Positions 11,395-22,396 are shown, counted from the first letter of the stretch. The stretch is DNA of 64,000 nt from Ceratothoa steindachneri (GCA_963969495.1 OZ018324.1:161599758-161663757); one strand, 5' to 3'. Notes: generated by a model not told the origin, from the sequence alone. Program-made: numbers and translations.

Positions 11395-12860
11395 GAAATA
11401 GTCAAAAGAACTTTTTGCCTTAGTTAGCTCACTAATAACTTTGGTTAAAGTTTTCTCATTGATAGTTTCCAGCAGGTCATTTATCTTGTCATAATTATGT
11501 AAATCAGGTATCGTTTAAAACATGTGCAATTCTGTTTAGGTGTTTCTTTTTCCATCTTGGGATACACATCGGCAGTCACTATAATTTCTTTCATAGGCAT
11601 ATTTTCATGTGTATCTACTGAAATTCTCCTTGGTAAATAAATAACTTAGCAACTACTAACTGTTTGGTAAAAGAAAGCCTCTCAGTCATGCCAAGACTTA
11701 TGCGGGTCATATACTTTCTTTGCTTCAATCGTTAGTGTTTTAGAAGGATTTTACAGCATTCCAACTTTCTCATTTTTAAAATTGCATCGTTGTAGTTTGT
11801 TAGATATTCTTTTGTTTTTCATGCGTCCATCTCTCACAACTGCATTTGATTACAAATGACTTCTAAATGGTGCATTATCTTATGGAAAATTTTAAACCAG
11901 ATCAAGAATTTTTGTGGTTAAGAACCAGCAAAATTCCCCTTGCTTCCGAAATCATCGAAGTTAAGTTTGCTGTTGATTGTGTATTTACTCGACGCATTTT
12001 ATTAAGCTTTTCAAATTTTCATACACTGTTTATGATGCGTATATTGAAGTTCCATCTGGTAGTTGTTGGACGAGAAATGTGTTGTCCATATGTTTGCTTA
12101 ACACAGATATATGAAGTGTGGATCTGGAGAAAAAAAATGTTGGAATAGCTAGCAAGTGTGAGAAAAATATCCTTGTTGTCTGTGTTGTACTTGTAGTATT
12201 TTTAATTATCAGATTAATTCCTTGAGCATAACAGTGGATAAAGTATGCATTATTATAAACTTCTTTTATTTTTGCCAGACCTCAAACTTTGTTGCCTTTC
12301 ATGACATTTGCACTATCAAAACGCTCAGTAATTTCGCCATTCAACTCATATCTGTAAACAATGACCACTTAAGTATGTTCTGAGTATCGTTTGTGTCATC
12401 AGCAATAACCGTAACAAAGATGCTTCTCCAATTTCTCCTTTATTTGTTCGCTTGATACTTGTAGCACACAATCAAGAATGACATTCTGAATAGTTTTAGA
12501 AACGCATTATTTTCTAGATGATTTTTCAAGGTGGAATCTGAATTTGATAGACAATCAAGTAAATCCTTAAATATTCCAGGATTTGTTGAATCAACTTTCT
12601 CATGATTTCCACTTAAATGAATTTCATATTTTCCACAAAATTTAATACAATCATTTATTTTTGAAAATATTTACCGAATTTTTAATAACGTTATTATGTT
12701 CGATAATCGAGAGTTTGTAAGCATGACTAAGCCTTTCTCTGGTTTCTACGGTTCCCAGAAATGACAATAAAATTTGATTTTCAATGTTTCTTTGACTTTT
12801 ATGCTTTACATTTTTTTATGTTTATAAAACCAATTTTGTCCATGTAACATCACCAACACC

Positions 12861-13404
12861 GAACAGAAGGGGGAAAACAAAGAGGGTGCATTTTTAATTT
12901 GGCAGAAACAAAACCAATATTTTCTTTGCTACCACTCTAAATTGAAATTTTGAATGTCATTTTGGATTACTAATATCAATCTGGGATATTAAAAATTTTA
13001 GTGTAGAGTGTCCTTTTTTAATGACATTTTTCTTGAAGAGATAATTGCAAAAAGTTCAGTTATTGAATTTTATTAACAATCAAACCTTTAATTTTGAGTG
13101 GTTATGCAGCCATGGTCAAACTATTAGAATATTAGAATCGCTTTTCATTCTAAAATTAAAATCTAACATCTATAAATTAAACAGCATCTAATTTCTACAT
13201 TGTATCCTAAATTAATAGAATTTTTAGTCTTGGATTAAGTAACTTACCATAAATTGCAAGGTTTTCTTCTATTATTTTATCAAATTAGACATTTTAACCC
13301 AAAACTCTCCTGTTTCTAATGTCGACAATGAGGCTAGGAACACGAAACATTTCAAAATCAGATAAATAAAGATGAGTTTAAAAATAGAGTGCTTGTTCTT
13401 CACC

Positions 13405-13408
<4 letters not shown>
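12861..13408. other. Unassigned AT-rich DNA
   Basis: May include the 5' end of the hAT element on the minus strand. I could not find its terminal repeat. Confidence 0.35.

Positions 13409-13488
<80 letters not shown>
13409..13488. repeat. (AT)n microsatellite
   Basis: About 80 bp uninterrupted. Confidence 0.98.
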
Positions 13489-13493
<5 letters not shown>

Positions 13494-15189
13494 TGAACAA
13501 TAGCCTTCAGGATAAGGTGGTTAGGTAAGGGTAATCTCGTAAGAATTCCTTAATCTGCTAGAAAAGTCTCCTGGAGTTGTTCCTCAACCATCTTACGGGA
13601 GCGCTGCCCTTCCACCTGGGCAACCATACACTTCTTTAAAAATAGAAATTAATGAATTTCACTTTTAACCTTAACTAACCGCATTGGCTTGAACGTTATT
13701 GTTCAATTCAGTAGCGACTCCGGCACTCGGGCTGTTCGTGCTTAGCTCGAGTATAAATTTAATAAAGTGAAAGTGTATTTGCAAGTTGATTTAATTTCTG
13801 CCAACACTGACTACAAGTAAGTAATTGCAGCCAATAACTCAGGCTCCTTTTATTGAGCCTAGTCGCAGTTCATATATTTTCTTTCAGTCTCTGGCGGTCG
13901 TCTTAGAGGTGCCATGTGTCAAAAAATCTCATCCGTAGCAGACGTTCCCTCGACATCGTTCACACGCGCTTGACTCGGGTTCAGAAGTTACAGCCTGAGT
14001 TGTTATTTATAATAGTAAAAATTAAAAGTAATTAAAATTCAATGTTTACTTGAAACCATGGATTTCTATAGATATGAATATTTAAATTCCAATTTATGAA
14101 AGGTTTCCGTTTTAAAATATTTTTAGAAGAGCGAAAAATTATCCAGCAACTCGGGCTATTACGAACGAGCCTTTTAGGTGTAAAAGACTCACTTGCATCT
14201 CTTGTCAAGAGTAGAGTACAGGCGACAGTCAGATCGGTCTCAGGCCAATAAATGTTGGTTGTTCACGTCGCTGTCGTTATTTGATTGCTGTTATTCTGTG
14301 CCTCGTTGTGTAAACATCAGTTGTGTTTTGCTGGATTGCTTTATTTTTACCCTTAACTACGAAATGGAGAAAGCCATAGTGCTTGATATAAAAAAATAAG
14401 CTATTTGAGAAAAGCATTTTGAACGGCTTGAACAAGAAAAAGGAGCTGCACGACAGGGTATTATACGAGTTCCCCATCATACAAAGACGACTGGGGTTTA
14501 TGTATAAATGAAGTGAGTAATTTTTATATTAAAACTATATTTCTCTCATTGTTAAATTATCTATCAGTGCACATATAAGTCTGCGGTGTGCAATACGTCT
14601 TTTACCTTCTTTTATACATGAGCCCGAGTGACGCTGATGACCTGGAGTCGTCTCTGCTTCAATTATAAAAAGAAATTTGATGGGTGAGTAAGCGCTCGAA
14701 CATTCGCATTCTCGCTTTATGTCAAAGTAAATGCTATCTGTTACAAAAGGCTCCTTGAAATTTCTCTGTTCAGAGAAATGAATTGTTGCCTAGTCCCATG
14801 GGTGGCGCTCCTAAAGATGGCTGATGAACTCCAAGAAACTTTTCTAACAGATTAAGAAACAAACTATTTTTGTAGTATACCTCAATATGTTTTTAATACG
14901 ATGGATGACTTTGGTGCCCACTGGCTAACGCTCTTACTCTAGGTTCCAAGCTGCTTAGAAGTGATCTCCGATGTCTCTGTTTTGGAGTTGCGGGTGGTTT
15001 CTTTGTTTAGTTAGAAGCTGAGCAACGGCACTAAAACCTCCTTTAGTCATATAGGAAGTTAGAAAGGCAATGTAAAAGGTTTTATAGCTTTCCATAGCTT
15101 TGAATACCGTTTTGAAAAGAGCTCAACTTGTAATAATAAATCAAGAGGTTATCATCTAGTCATAATCTTTTTTCACTCGATTAAGATAT
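13489..15189. other. Unassigned region
   Basis: No domain recognised on either strand. Short open frames at 14193-14399 and 14277-14480 have no supporting motif. Confidence 0.4.
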
Positions 15190-15790
15190 AGAAATTGATA
15201 TCTCCCGACGACCACTACTATGCCAAAAGAGTGAAAGACTCGTCCAAGAATGTGTAAAGAACAGATTTTGCTTTGATAATATTTATATCACAACCTTGGA
15301 ATTGCAATTTGAGATCAATGCAAATATTGAGGATATCTGTTAAATATTTACTGTCACATTTTCAACCTAAGAGTTCGTCACACAAATAAGGACTTTTATT
15401 GTCCTGTAAAGATTGCAAGATAGTTTTGAAAAGGAAATAAAATAGCTTCAAACACTTTCCTTTCGATAACTATCTCACTCTATTATCTAAACGGAGATGA
15501 TCAAATTCTTTGTCATTGTTGTTGGAGAGTTCTCGAAAGATTCTTGAATTAAGTGAAAAAAATATGATTTTATCTATTGCTGTGATAACAACGCCAATGT
15601 TTATATGAAACCGATCACTCAAGTTCCTAGCATGAAAAACTATACCACCCTATTAATGCTGGAGCACCTTCAGTTGCACAAGTAATTATATTGTTCATAG
15701 GGATTTCTTTTTCTTTGAAAAACTGCTTAACTATAGTAAAAAATGGATTCACCTTTCCGTGACATGCAATAATTCGTTATATTATAAACT
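15190..15790 (-). pseudogene. hAT transposase fragment (ZBED/SCAND3-like group)
   Basis: The minus-strand reading from 15790 gives VNPFFTIVKQFFKEKEIPMN, NIITCATEGAPAL (the position where this group usually has C-x-DGAPAM), then after a shift SLNSRIFRELSNNNDKEFDH, WLSKGKCL-like LSKGKCLKLFYFLFKTIL, SLQDNKSPYLCDELL and KYLTDILNICIDLKLQFQGC. This order (DGAPAM-like, ALNSR, LSKG, AYLTDIF-NLQLQG) is that of the central hAT RNase-H-like fold and its insertion in the ZBED/SCAND3-type group. Stops and frameshifts are present. It differs from the hAT at 10.3-12.9 kb and is a separate family. Confidence 0.7.
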
Positions 15791-16256
15791 GAGATTAAGC
15801 TATCGTATGACTGGAAATAATTATGCGAATTTTACCAGGAACAAACATTAACGGCCTTAACTAATTTAGAGGCTATATGGTATTGTATCGTAGTCAAAGT
15901 TGCTTCTTTTGAGTGAATCACACAAACAGGTCGATCGTCCTAGACCTTGTAAAGAAAAGCGATGAAACAATATAGAGATGTAGACAAGATTACAGACCTA
16001 GAATGAATAATATCAGGGTTATAGGACTTTTTAGTATTTAACCCAATTACAAGTCTTTTAATGGTATGACTAGATAAGCTCACCAGACACAAAATTAGTC
16101 ACCTAGGGAGAAAAAAACATAATTTAACATCTGAAGCGTGTAGGAACCTTAGGTAGCCGAGAGGCGTAGCTTAGTTTACGTCGAAACGTTAGTTAGGCTT
16201 TATTTGTGTTGCGAACGGCGTGAAGATCTGTAGGTAGCAAATCAGCTATACTTAAA
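15791..16256. other. Unassigned spacer
   Basis: May hold more of the hAT remnant on the minus strand. A PLE-like phrase TCGAAACGTTAGTTAGGC occurs at about 16181-16198, without other support. Confidence 0.35.
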
Positions 16257-16612
16257 ATGGGGCGGAAAAGCGACATCATGGAATGTCACAAAGGTGTGAT
16301 TGCACTTGGCCGCGCCAAAGGTCATCATGTGAAGGAGGTGGTAGAATTTACAAGCAATGGCAGAACTTCCGAAATGCGAAAAGCTCTCTCCAGAATTGCA
16401 AACAGAAGAAGGTGATGACAGACGGACTGTCCTAGAATCTCCTGGCTTGTAATTGCAAATCGATTTGCTTCCAGGCAGGAATTGCTACAAAGCGTCAATT
16501 TTGGTCGTTCACCACCCATTTCAGAAAGAACATTACACAGGAAATTCAATAGCATGAACATATGGATCAAAGTGGCGTGCAAGAGGCCCTTACTATGGTT
16601 ACAAGTGACTAA
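16257..16612 (+). pseudogene. Tc1-like transposase N-terminal fragment
   Basis: ATG at 16257 opens MGRKSDIMECHKGVIALGRA, followed by KGHHVKEVVEFTSNGRTSEM (first helix-turn-helix). After stops near 16405, RISWLVIANRFASRQELLQS, VNFGRSPPISERTLHRKFNS and MNIW follow (second helix-turn-helix). This is the paired-like DNA-binding half of a Tc1/mariner transposase. The catalytic half is absent and the sequence changes character after 16612, so this is a truncated relic. It is a different Tc1 family from the copy at 9740. Confidence 0.7.
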
Positions 16613-17865
16613 TTGTTTAACGGTGAGCTTACATTAATGTTATTCAAGGCTACTTGACTAGACCCAGAAGTAACATAAATTCCACCACACAGAGTGCTTC
16701 CTGTAAATACTCTAGCAAAATGGCATGTATGAAGTTGGAGAAGCAATGAAAACAGTTTAATAGCATCCTTCAGGTTTGGATACCTTGCATAAATTTCATT
16801 TTTTGCCAAAATTGCTTGTATCATTGTTTTTAAAGCAATAAACTCAACTATTTTCTCTTGAATTTCTTTCACAACCCCTTCAAATTTGAGGCATGTCGTG
16901 CAAAAGAGAACTAGCCTTCAAAAATGGCGGATTTGAGTTACAGGCGGGCACCTGTTGTTCAGAGGTTTAAAAAGCTTGTGGTAATGTCGGAAAAGGCAAA
17001 GGTGAACATCCTAGTGGATGTACTAAGATCCAAAGTTTTTTGTTTTGGTCCAACATGTGGGTCAGACTAACTTTCAGCCGGGAGAGAAAAGGAAGTTTAG
17101 CTGCGAAGGTGCCGCGGCCAATGAAAACGGAGAATATGGTGCGATATCCCACTCGACCAATCAGAGCGTGTCTTGAGTGACTGGCATGCTTGCCTCTCTC
17201 TCTCTTCTCTCACCCTTTAATCACTCTCCTTACGACCTTTGAATCGGTAGTGCACAGGATTTTTTTTGTCCCTGTGTTTTTACTGTTTTTCCAGGATAGT
17301 AGTGGGGGCGTCAGTGAGGACTATATTTGGAGCCAGGAACCACCTAAGAAGTGTGTTCATGATCGAAGGAAGTGGAAGATGAGTGTGATAGAATGAGTTG
17401 AATCTGTGTTAAATTCAACTCCTATCCCATATTAGTTAAAACCTCGAGGAGGCCCACGTGCATCTTCGATTCGAGGCTTGGAGTCTTATCAACAGCTACC
17501 GGACGTCAATGTTTAAACAAGGAGGTTATCGTCCCCCCGTTCACCCCCATTCGCCGACCTCACCAGATCGAGTTAGGCTTATGAACAGATAAGGCATTTT
17601 TCTCCGGCCCAGCTGTGCGTTCCCTCCAAGCTTTCACTCCATTCTCCCCCACGCCAAGGAGATGTCCTGGCTATTTATATGGACTCTTTACCACTAAGAT
17701 CAGATTGGAGATCAAGAATTTCGTCGCGAAACATCACCACGACCCTCTCTCCCTTTGTGCGCCAAGGGACCTCGACCTCGAGATTCACCATCACTTGTCC
17801 AGAAGGAGGACAATATTCCTTGAGTGCCAAAGGTTCGAGCCTTTAGTGACGCCAAGTCCCCAAGG
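16613..17865. other. Unassigned; possible LTR or 5' region of a lost element
   Basis: An 87-residue minus-strand frame at 16609-16872 has no motif I trust. The 17400-17865 part is GC-richer and leads into the 76-bp tandem array. A retroelement LTR is possible but I see no clear TG...CA borders. Confidence 0.35.
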
Positions 17866-18345
17866 CATCCCCCCCCTGTTGTTCAAGGAGAACAACATTA
17901 GAACAGCCATTGTTCGTTTTGAGCCCTTCGCCAAGAAACGGTTCTCACCCCCCCTGTTGTTCAAGGAGAACAACATTAGAACAGCCATTGTTCTTGAGCC
18001 CGTAGACAAGAGACGGTTCTAATCCCCCCCTGTTGTTCAAGGGAGAACAACATTAGAACAGCCATTGTTCGTTTTGAGCCCTTCGCCAATAAACGGTTCT
18101 CTCCCCCCCCTGTTGTTCAAGGGAGAACAACATTAGAACAGCCATTGTTCGTTTTGAGCCCTTCGCCAAGAAACGGTTCTCATCCCCCCCCTGTTGTTCA
18201 AAGGAGAACAACATTAGAACAGCCATTGTTCTTGAGCCCGTAGACAAGAGACGGTTCTCATCCCCCCTTTGTTCAGAAGAGAACAAAGTAGAACAGCCAT
18301 TGTTCGTCGAGCCGTTCGTCGAGTAACGGTTCTCCTTTCCAAGAC
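17866..18345. repeat. Minisatellite, six units of 72-81 bp, hairpin in each
   Basis: Units start near 17868, 17950, 18025, 18105, 18185 and 18262. Each contains the stem-loop TTGTTCAAGGAGAACAA (or a variant), then ATTAGAACAGCCATTG and ends in ACGGTTCT. Two types alternate: A carries TTTTGAGCCCTTCGCCAAGA and B carries CTTGAGCCCGTAGACAAGAG; the order is A, B, A, A, B and a diverged last unit. Runs of C separate units. Open frames of 72, 133 and 135 codons cross the array on both strands, but only because the units are almost stop-free. Confidence 0.9.
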
Positions 18346-18939
18346 GCCTCGTCAGGATCCTTTTATCCCCCCCCCCTTCGGCTGGAGCTCGCCAGCGGAC
18401 CGAATATTCCTTCAAGTACCTTCCACTGCACCCTAATGAAGTTACGTAAGCCAAGCGTCACCTTTTGAGTATTGATCCCTTATTTGTCAATTCTATCCTG
18501 TGCTTTAAATGGTTTATCGAACCATCCCATCTCTTTAACTCCATATTTGTTTTACCTTTTTTGATCCCTTAAATCCTTGGATTAGCCCGAGTCTCCACGA
18601 CCCTTTCCATTCTGTTTGTCAATATTTTCCGTTTTTGTATTGTTTAAAGTTATTATTAATAAAACTCTATTTTATTAATGATAGCAATATTATTATCCTT
18701 GAGCTCGGTTCCACTTCTTAAGCATTTTGAAGATACATAATATCGGCCGCCAGACAGTAAAACGCACTCTAAAGATAATTAAGGAAGTTCCCTCAACGAA
18801 TAGTGTTATATATAGTATCGTCGGGAGTCATTCTACGACAATGAGCATAGCCAAGCTAAAACGTAACAGCGGTTAAGCCTATGTTAGTCAGGGTCCCAAC
18901 AAGGGTTAAGTGGCCGCCAAGACGCTAAGACCCCCTTGT
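18346..18939. other. Unassigned; poly(A)-signal-like AATAAA at about 18658
   Basis: The minisatellite is followed by T-rich DNA and TTAATAAAACTC near 18656. No coding domain is seen. This could be the end of an LTR or of a non-coding transcript, but that is inference. Confidence 0.35.
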
Positions 18940-19680
18940 ACGTGCCCCAGAAAGTGCTATGATGTGGTTGGTGCTGCTAATGCTCAACTTATTTTTGATA
19001 ACTATTTGAAAATGGCCGGCCACAATGATTAGAACAGTTATATTATTAGTCGTGTGCATACTAGTTATGTGAAGAGGTGCTATGCTGAGGCAGACAGCAG
19101 GAGGAAAGTGACACATGAATACTCCGTACTGATAAATGATAAGAAAATAGTTTTTTGTAATATGGCATTCTATAATATCCATGCCATTAGTAATAAGCGA
19201 GTGATTAATGCAGTGAAGAAAGTGAGGGCGACAGGCAATGCCCCAGTGGACATACTCGGCACTGCGCCGAGTGTTAACAAGATCCAGGCGATGCCCCCCA
19301 GCTGGTACATGACCACATTAAGTCCTTTCACACCTGTAGCACCCATTATTCGCGGACCAAGATCCGGGAAAAGGCCTACCTCCCCCCTAGGTACAGTAAG
19401 CAATCCTTTTATGACCTGTACGTCAAGATGTGTACAGAAAAGGGTGTTGCAGACAAGAAAGTGAAGCTGAATAAGTATAAGGACGTATTCAGGACCCAAA
19501 ACATCGATGTCGATCCACCTAAATGCGACACCTATAACACCTGTTACCGCAGAGGGAACCATATGGAGTATGCTAGGTTAGATAAGGATGTGGCGAAGAT
19601 CTCCCAGCTGAAAATAGAAAAAAAAAAACTCCACCTCGCCATCCACGTGGTCAATGAAAGTTTATCTAAAGCAAAATCTA
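18940..19680 (+). pseudogene. Decayed member of a multicopy invertebrate protein family (probable transposase)
   Basis: Three plus-strand pieces line up in order: CYDVVGAANAQLIFDNYLKM; then a 136-codon frame (19054-19464) with HTSYVKRCYAEADSRRKVTH and NMAFYNIHAISNKRVINAVK; then, in another frame, HDHIKSFHTCSTHYSRTKIR, SKQSFYDLYVKMCTEKGVAD, KLNKYKDVFRTQNIDVDPPK and CDTYNTC. I know this order (a basic phrase after STxVKRR, FxNxHxISxKRV, HIxSFPxxxSHYxR, LYxxxCxEKGI, KxDxCxxC) from large families of uncharacterised invertebrate proteins that are most likely transposases with a distant DDE core. I cannot name the superfamily. Stops, a frame change near 19300 and loss of the C-terminal half mark it as dead; PLE sequence begins near 19680. 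Confidence 0.6.
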
Positions 19681-20146
19681 GTCATTACAGTCCCAAAGAT
19701 AAAAACAAATTTAGCAATAAGAAGTTTCTATCCCTCCCTTTTTCTCTAGGCCTAACCACATTTAAATACCCGTGGATAAGCCAAATGAAGCAGGTGTATA
19801 TTTAATCCCGTATGACTCTACAAACTGTCCCTCATTTTACATAGGAGAGACCGGAAGAACCTTAACAAAACGAATTTATGAACATAAAGGTGATGTCAGA
19901 CGAGGCAGTACCACATGCAGTATTTTTAATCATATTAGCAATTTCACCCACCAAATTGACAATTCAAAGGCACAAATCATATATAATTGTAAAGATTTAC
20001 GTAAAAGAAAAATAGTAGAATCTATATTAGTAAGAGAAATTCTCAATTTTAATTTGTCAGATGGGCAATTGAAATGTAGCCCCAATTCCCGTAACCTCAA
20101 CGTAAACAGCTTTGTCAACGATCTTAGACTCGTACCCCCTGATTAA
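19680..20146 (+). mobile_element. Penelope-like element fragment with intact GIY-YIG nuclease frame
   Basis: PLE-type sequence begins with SNKKFLSLPF (about 19710) and then a 124-codon frame (19772-20146) carries a GIY-YIG domain: GVYLI (residues 8-12), SFYIGETGRTLTKRIYEHKG (21-40) with Tyr10, Tyr23 and Arg34, and KIVESIL with the metal-binding Glu83. The frame ends ...NSFVNDLRLVPPD-stop. GIY-YIG nuclease is the C-terminal domain of PLE proteins and nicks target DNA for reverse transcription. All the key residues that I can check are present. The reverse transcriptase is absent, so the copy is 5'-truncated. It abuts the decayed gene to its left. Confidence 0.85.
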
Positions 20147-20330
20147 TGACCTTTTTTTCCGTTTTGTGTTTCTGTGTTTTTTCTTTTTGTCTTTTTCTGA
20201 TCTGTACGCTATTTATAGACTTTTGTAACAATTGCATTCTCAATATACGACTGAAGAGAGTATGATAAACTACATACTAAAACTAGTCCCGTAAATTAAA
20301 CTTTTGGCTCCTATACAGTGGTTTCACCTA
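20147..20330. other. PLE 3' region / unassigned
   Basis: T-rich stretch after the nuclease stop codon, probably PLE 3' UTR. No (AT)n tail follows directly here. Confidence 0.4.
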
Positions 20331-21132
20331 TCAAGCTAGTCCATAACACTTACATCCTCCTGATCCGGGAACTTCTCCACCAACTTGCCATAGGCAAGGT
20401 GCATTATCCTGCATAAAAATGGCAGGTTGGCCAGAGGAGGCTGTCACATGGGGCACAAGATATACTTGCAGGAGTTCTTTATACGCTGAAGCTTTCACTC
20501 TGGCATGCAAGCGGACAAGTGTTTCAGTACCTTCCGTCGAAATTATGCCCCATACCATAACGCTTCCTCCATCAAACTTGACGTTGCTCTTCACAGAGTT
20601 CACGAATCATCTTTTCTCATATCTTTGACGCACGAGCCTCCTGCCATCTGAACCAAATAATTGTACTTCGATTCAGCGCTTAAGTGTACTTTGGACGATT
20701 GGTCTTCTTTCCATAGAACTTGCTTAGTGGCCAAGGATAATCTAGCTTTCTTGTTCGTAAGGCTGATCAAGGGCTTGACTGCTAGCCAACAAGATTTTAA
20801 AGATCTTTCCGTCAGACGGGGTGATACTGTCTTCCTGGAGACACTGATCCCCCTAGTTTCATTTACTTCCAGGGAAATCCTGGCCCCTATCTTGTATCGG
20901 TCCCTTTTGAGATACGGAAGATAGCTTTGTCAACTTTCTTTGAGGTTAGATTAGACCTACCAGTAAAATTCGACGGAGACACGAGTATGTGCTATCGTTA
21001 CGTGATATTATGCACGGCACTTTTGGAGCGTCTAACCCTAAGAGTTATAGCTCCGATGGAGAGATGATCCTCTTGACGTAGCTTAACAATTAACTCCTGG
21101 ATAGTGGCAGATGTGGTAGGTCCCCTAGGCAT
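20331..21132 (-). pseudogene. Tc1-like (DD34E) transposase pseudogene
   Basis: Minus strand. The start at 21132 opens MPRGPTTSATIQELIVKLRQ and EDHLSIGAITLRVRRSKSAV (helix-turn-helix). The catalytic region contains LSAESKYN at about 20670, where Tc1 proteins normally have SDES: the first catalytic Asp is replaced by Ala in this reading. It continues as LFGSDGRRLVRQRYEKR and a stop, then VKSNVKFDGGSVMVWGIIS (20600-20545) and IFMQDNAPC (second Asp), after which the frame is lost. No Asn-Pro-Ile-Glu motif follows, so the C-terminus is missing. At least one 1-nt frameshift and one stop are present. Confidence 0.85.
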
Positions 21133-21305
21133 GTTTGCTGTTGAGAACATAAAACGGTAATGACTAAAAGTGTAAGAATTCATGGAAGTAATTTCATCCA
21201 TAGTAACATATAAAATGTACATCCACAACTTATAGCCACGCTTATTTGATATCTCCTAGATAAATTGTCATTATTTGGTTTGAAGCTACTGTAACTTTTG
21301 CACTA

Positions 21306-21308
<3 letters not shown>

Positions 21309-21364
<56 letters not shown>
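21309..21364. repeat. (AT)n microsatellite
   Basis: About 56 bp; lies about 26 bp left of the fold-back element at 21391. Confidence 0.98.
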
Positions 21365-21366
<2 letters not shown>

Positions 21367-21390
21367 TGAGTGCGAGAGAATGATGAAATA

Positions 21391-21716
21391 AATCCAACAC
21401 ACCGCAAGAAAGAGAAAACGGAATAACTTTTCTTAGGAAATAGTTATTTCCTACTTCAAAATTCTCAATTAATTCTCTTTCTTTCTCAATTTCATTCGAC
21501 CATGCAAAGCGTGCCTTAATAGCTGGCTATTCGGAATATTTATGTCTTCTTCGTAGCCGAGTGGCCTAAAGGACGGTTTAATTGGAATCAAAGCGGTTGC
21601 TCGCTGCCTCAGTGTGAACGGTTCGAATCTTACCCCAGCTCGGATTTTTTCGAAGTAGGAAATAACTATTACGGAAGAAAAATTATTCCGTCGTTTTCTC
21701 TTTCTTGCGGTGTGTT

Positions 21717-21720
<4 letters not shown>
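21391..21720. mobile_element. Fold-back element: 67-bp inverted arms around a tRNA-like core
   Basis: Left arm 21391-21457 (begins AATCCAACACACCGCAAGAA) and right arm 21651-21720 (ends TTCTTGCGGTGTGTTGGAT) are inverted copies with only a few differences. Between them lies a tRNA-like segment on the plus strand (21545-21640). The element is bracketed by (AT)n tracts at 21309-21364 and 21719-21784, the latter touching the right arm. Length is about 330 bp and there is no coding capacity, so it must be moved in trans. The same plan is seen at 3187-3913. Confidence 0.8.
21545..21640 (+). other. Class-II tRNA-like sequence (SINE-type pol III promoter)
   Basis: An A box (GTAGCCGAGTGGCC, near 21553) and a B box (GGTTCGAATCTTACC, near 21620) are about 55 bp apart, the spacing of long-variable-arm tRNAs (Ser/Leu type). 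The anticodon arm and the acceptor stem do not fold properly, so this is a tRNA-derived repeat and not a functional gene. Confidence 0.7.

Positions 21721-21784
<64 letters not shown>
21719..21784. repeat. (AT)n microsatellite
   Basis: About 66 bp. It joins the right arm of the tRNA-like fold-back on the left and the terminal hairpin of a PLE on the right. Confidence 0.98.
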
Positions 21785-21789
<5 letters not shown>

Positions 21790-22396
21790 GAATAACTCAC
21801 AAAGTAACACGTGAGGTTCGCAATGAATGCAATGTCCCGCAAGAAAAATGAAAAGGTGTTTATGAGTACTTTCAAACCATATTCACTTCATTCTCAAGGA
21901 TAACTACACGAGAAAATAATATAATAAGGGTATATATAAGACAGTCAAAAATAAAAGACCGCATCTAAGAAAAGAAATTACCAATGAAGAAGTATAAAAG
22001 GAACGGATAAATTCACGTAAAGTTTTAGCTAACTATAGCAGGTAGCAAGGTCAAGTCAAGAGGTAGCAAGGTCAAGCCAAGAGGCAGAAAGGGTCAAGAA
22101 CAGAGTAAAGGAGTTAAAACGATTAACGGAAAAGGAGATAGTTTAAAGAGGGAGATTAGGAGATACACAAGAAGCAAGCAGCTATGTAGGGGAAGGAGGG
22201 AGAGGAGAGAGGGAGAGTAATAAAATAATGTTAATACAAAACCAAGGAGATAATTAAATAAACATATCAGATACCCATAAAATAAATATTGCAAACAAAA
22301 CTAAGAACATAAGGCAAAACTAATGTCTTTAAGAATAAGTTTTTTGATAACAGCATCAATTTTATAAAGGCCATGGAAAATGTTAAAGTTATTAAA

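Larger units (their letters stand above)
10333..12860 (-). mobile_element. Decayed hAT transposon, split by a mariner
   Basis: Read right to left. Near 12840-12700 the minus strand gives RLSHAYKLSIIEHNNVIKNS; then KFCGKYEIHLSGNHEKVDS and NPGIFKDLLDCLSNSDSTLK (about 12640-12510); ILDCVLQV; VIADDT (hAT catalytic Asp region, about 12400); VYRYELNGEITERF; and TTRWNFNIRIINSV near 12080-12030. The C-terminal dimerisation domain is at 10335-10440: FSKLKRIKTFLRNLLYHERL, then NDLAMISIEKT and a stop. These are landmarks of the ZMYM/TTF-type hAT group. The stretch between the N- and C-terminal parts is interrupted by the mariner at 10451-11392. Many stops and an internal deletion (after ITERF) show it is dead. 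Confidence 0.8.

Noticed and set aside
16609..16872. hAT C-terminal domain on the minus strand (YPNLKDAIKLFSLLL)
   Set aside because: Only a short phrase resembles hAT proteins and the expected SFSKLK-type motif does not follow; too weak to call.
17615..18454. 135- and 133-codon genes on opposite strands
   Set aside because: Both are translations of the 72-81 bp minisatellite.
21545..21640. Functional tRNA-Ser or tRNA-Leu gene
   Set aside because: Promoter boxes are good but the anticodon arm and acceptor stem are not tRNA-like.
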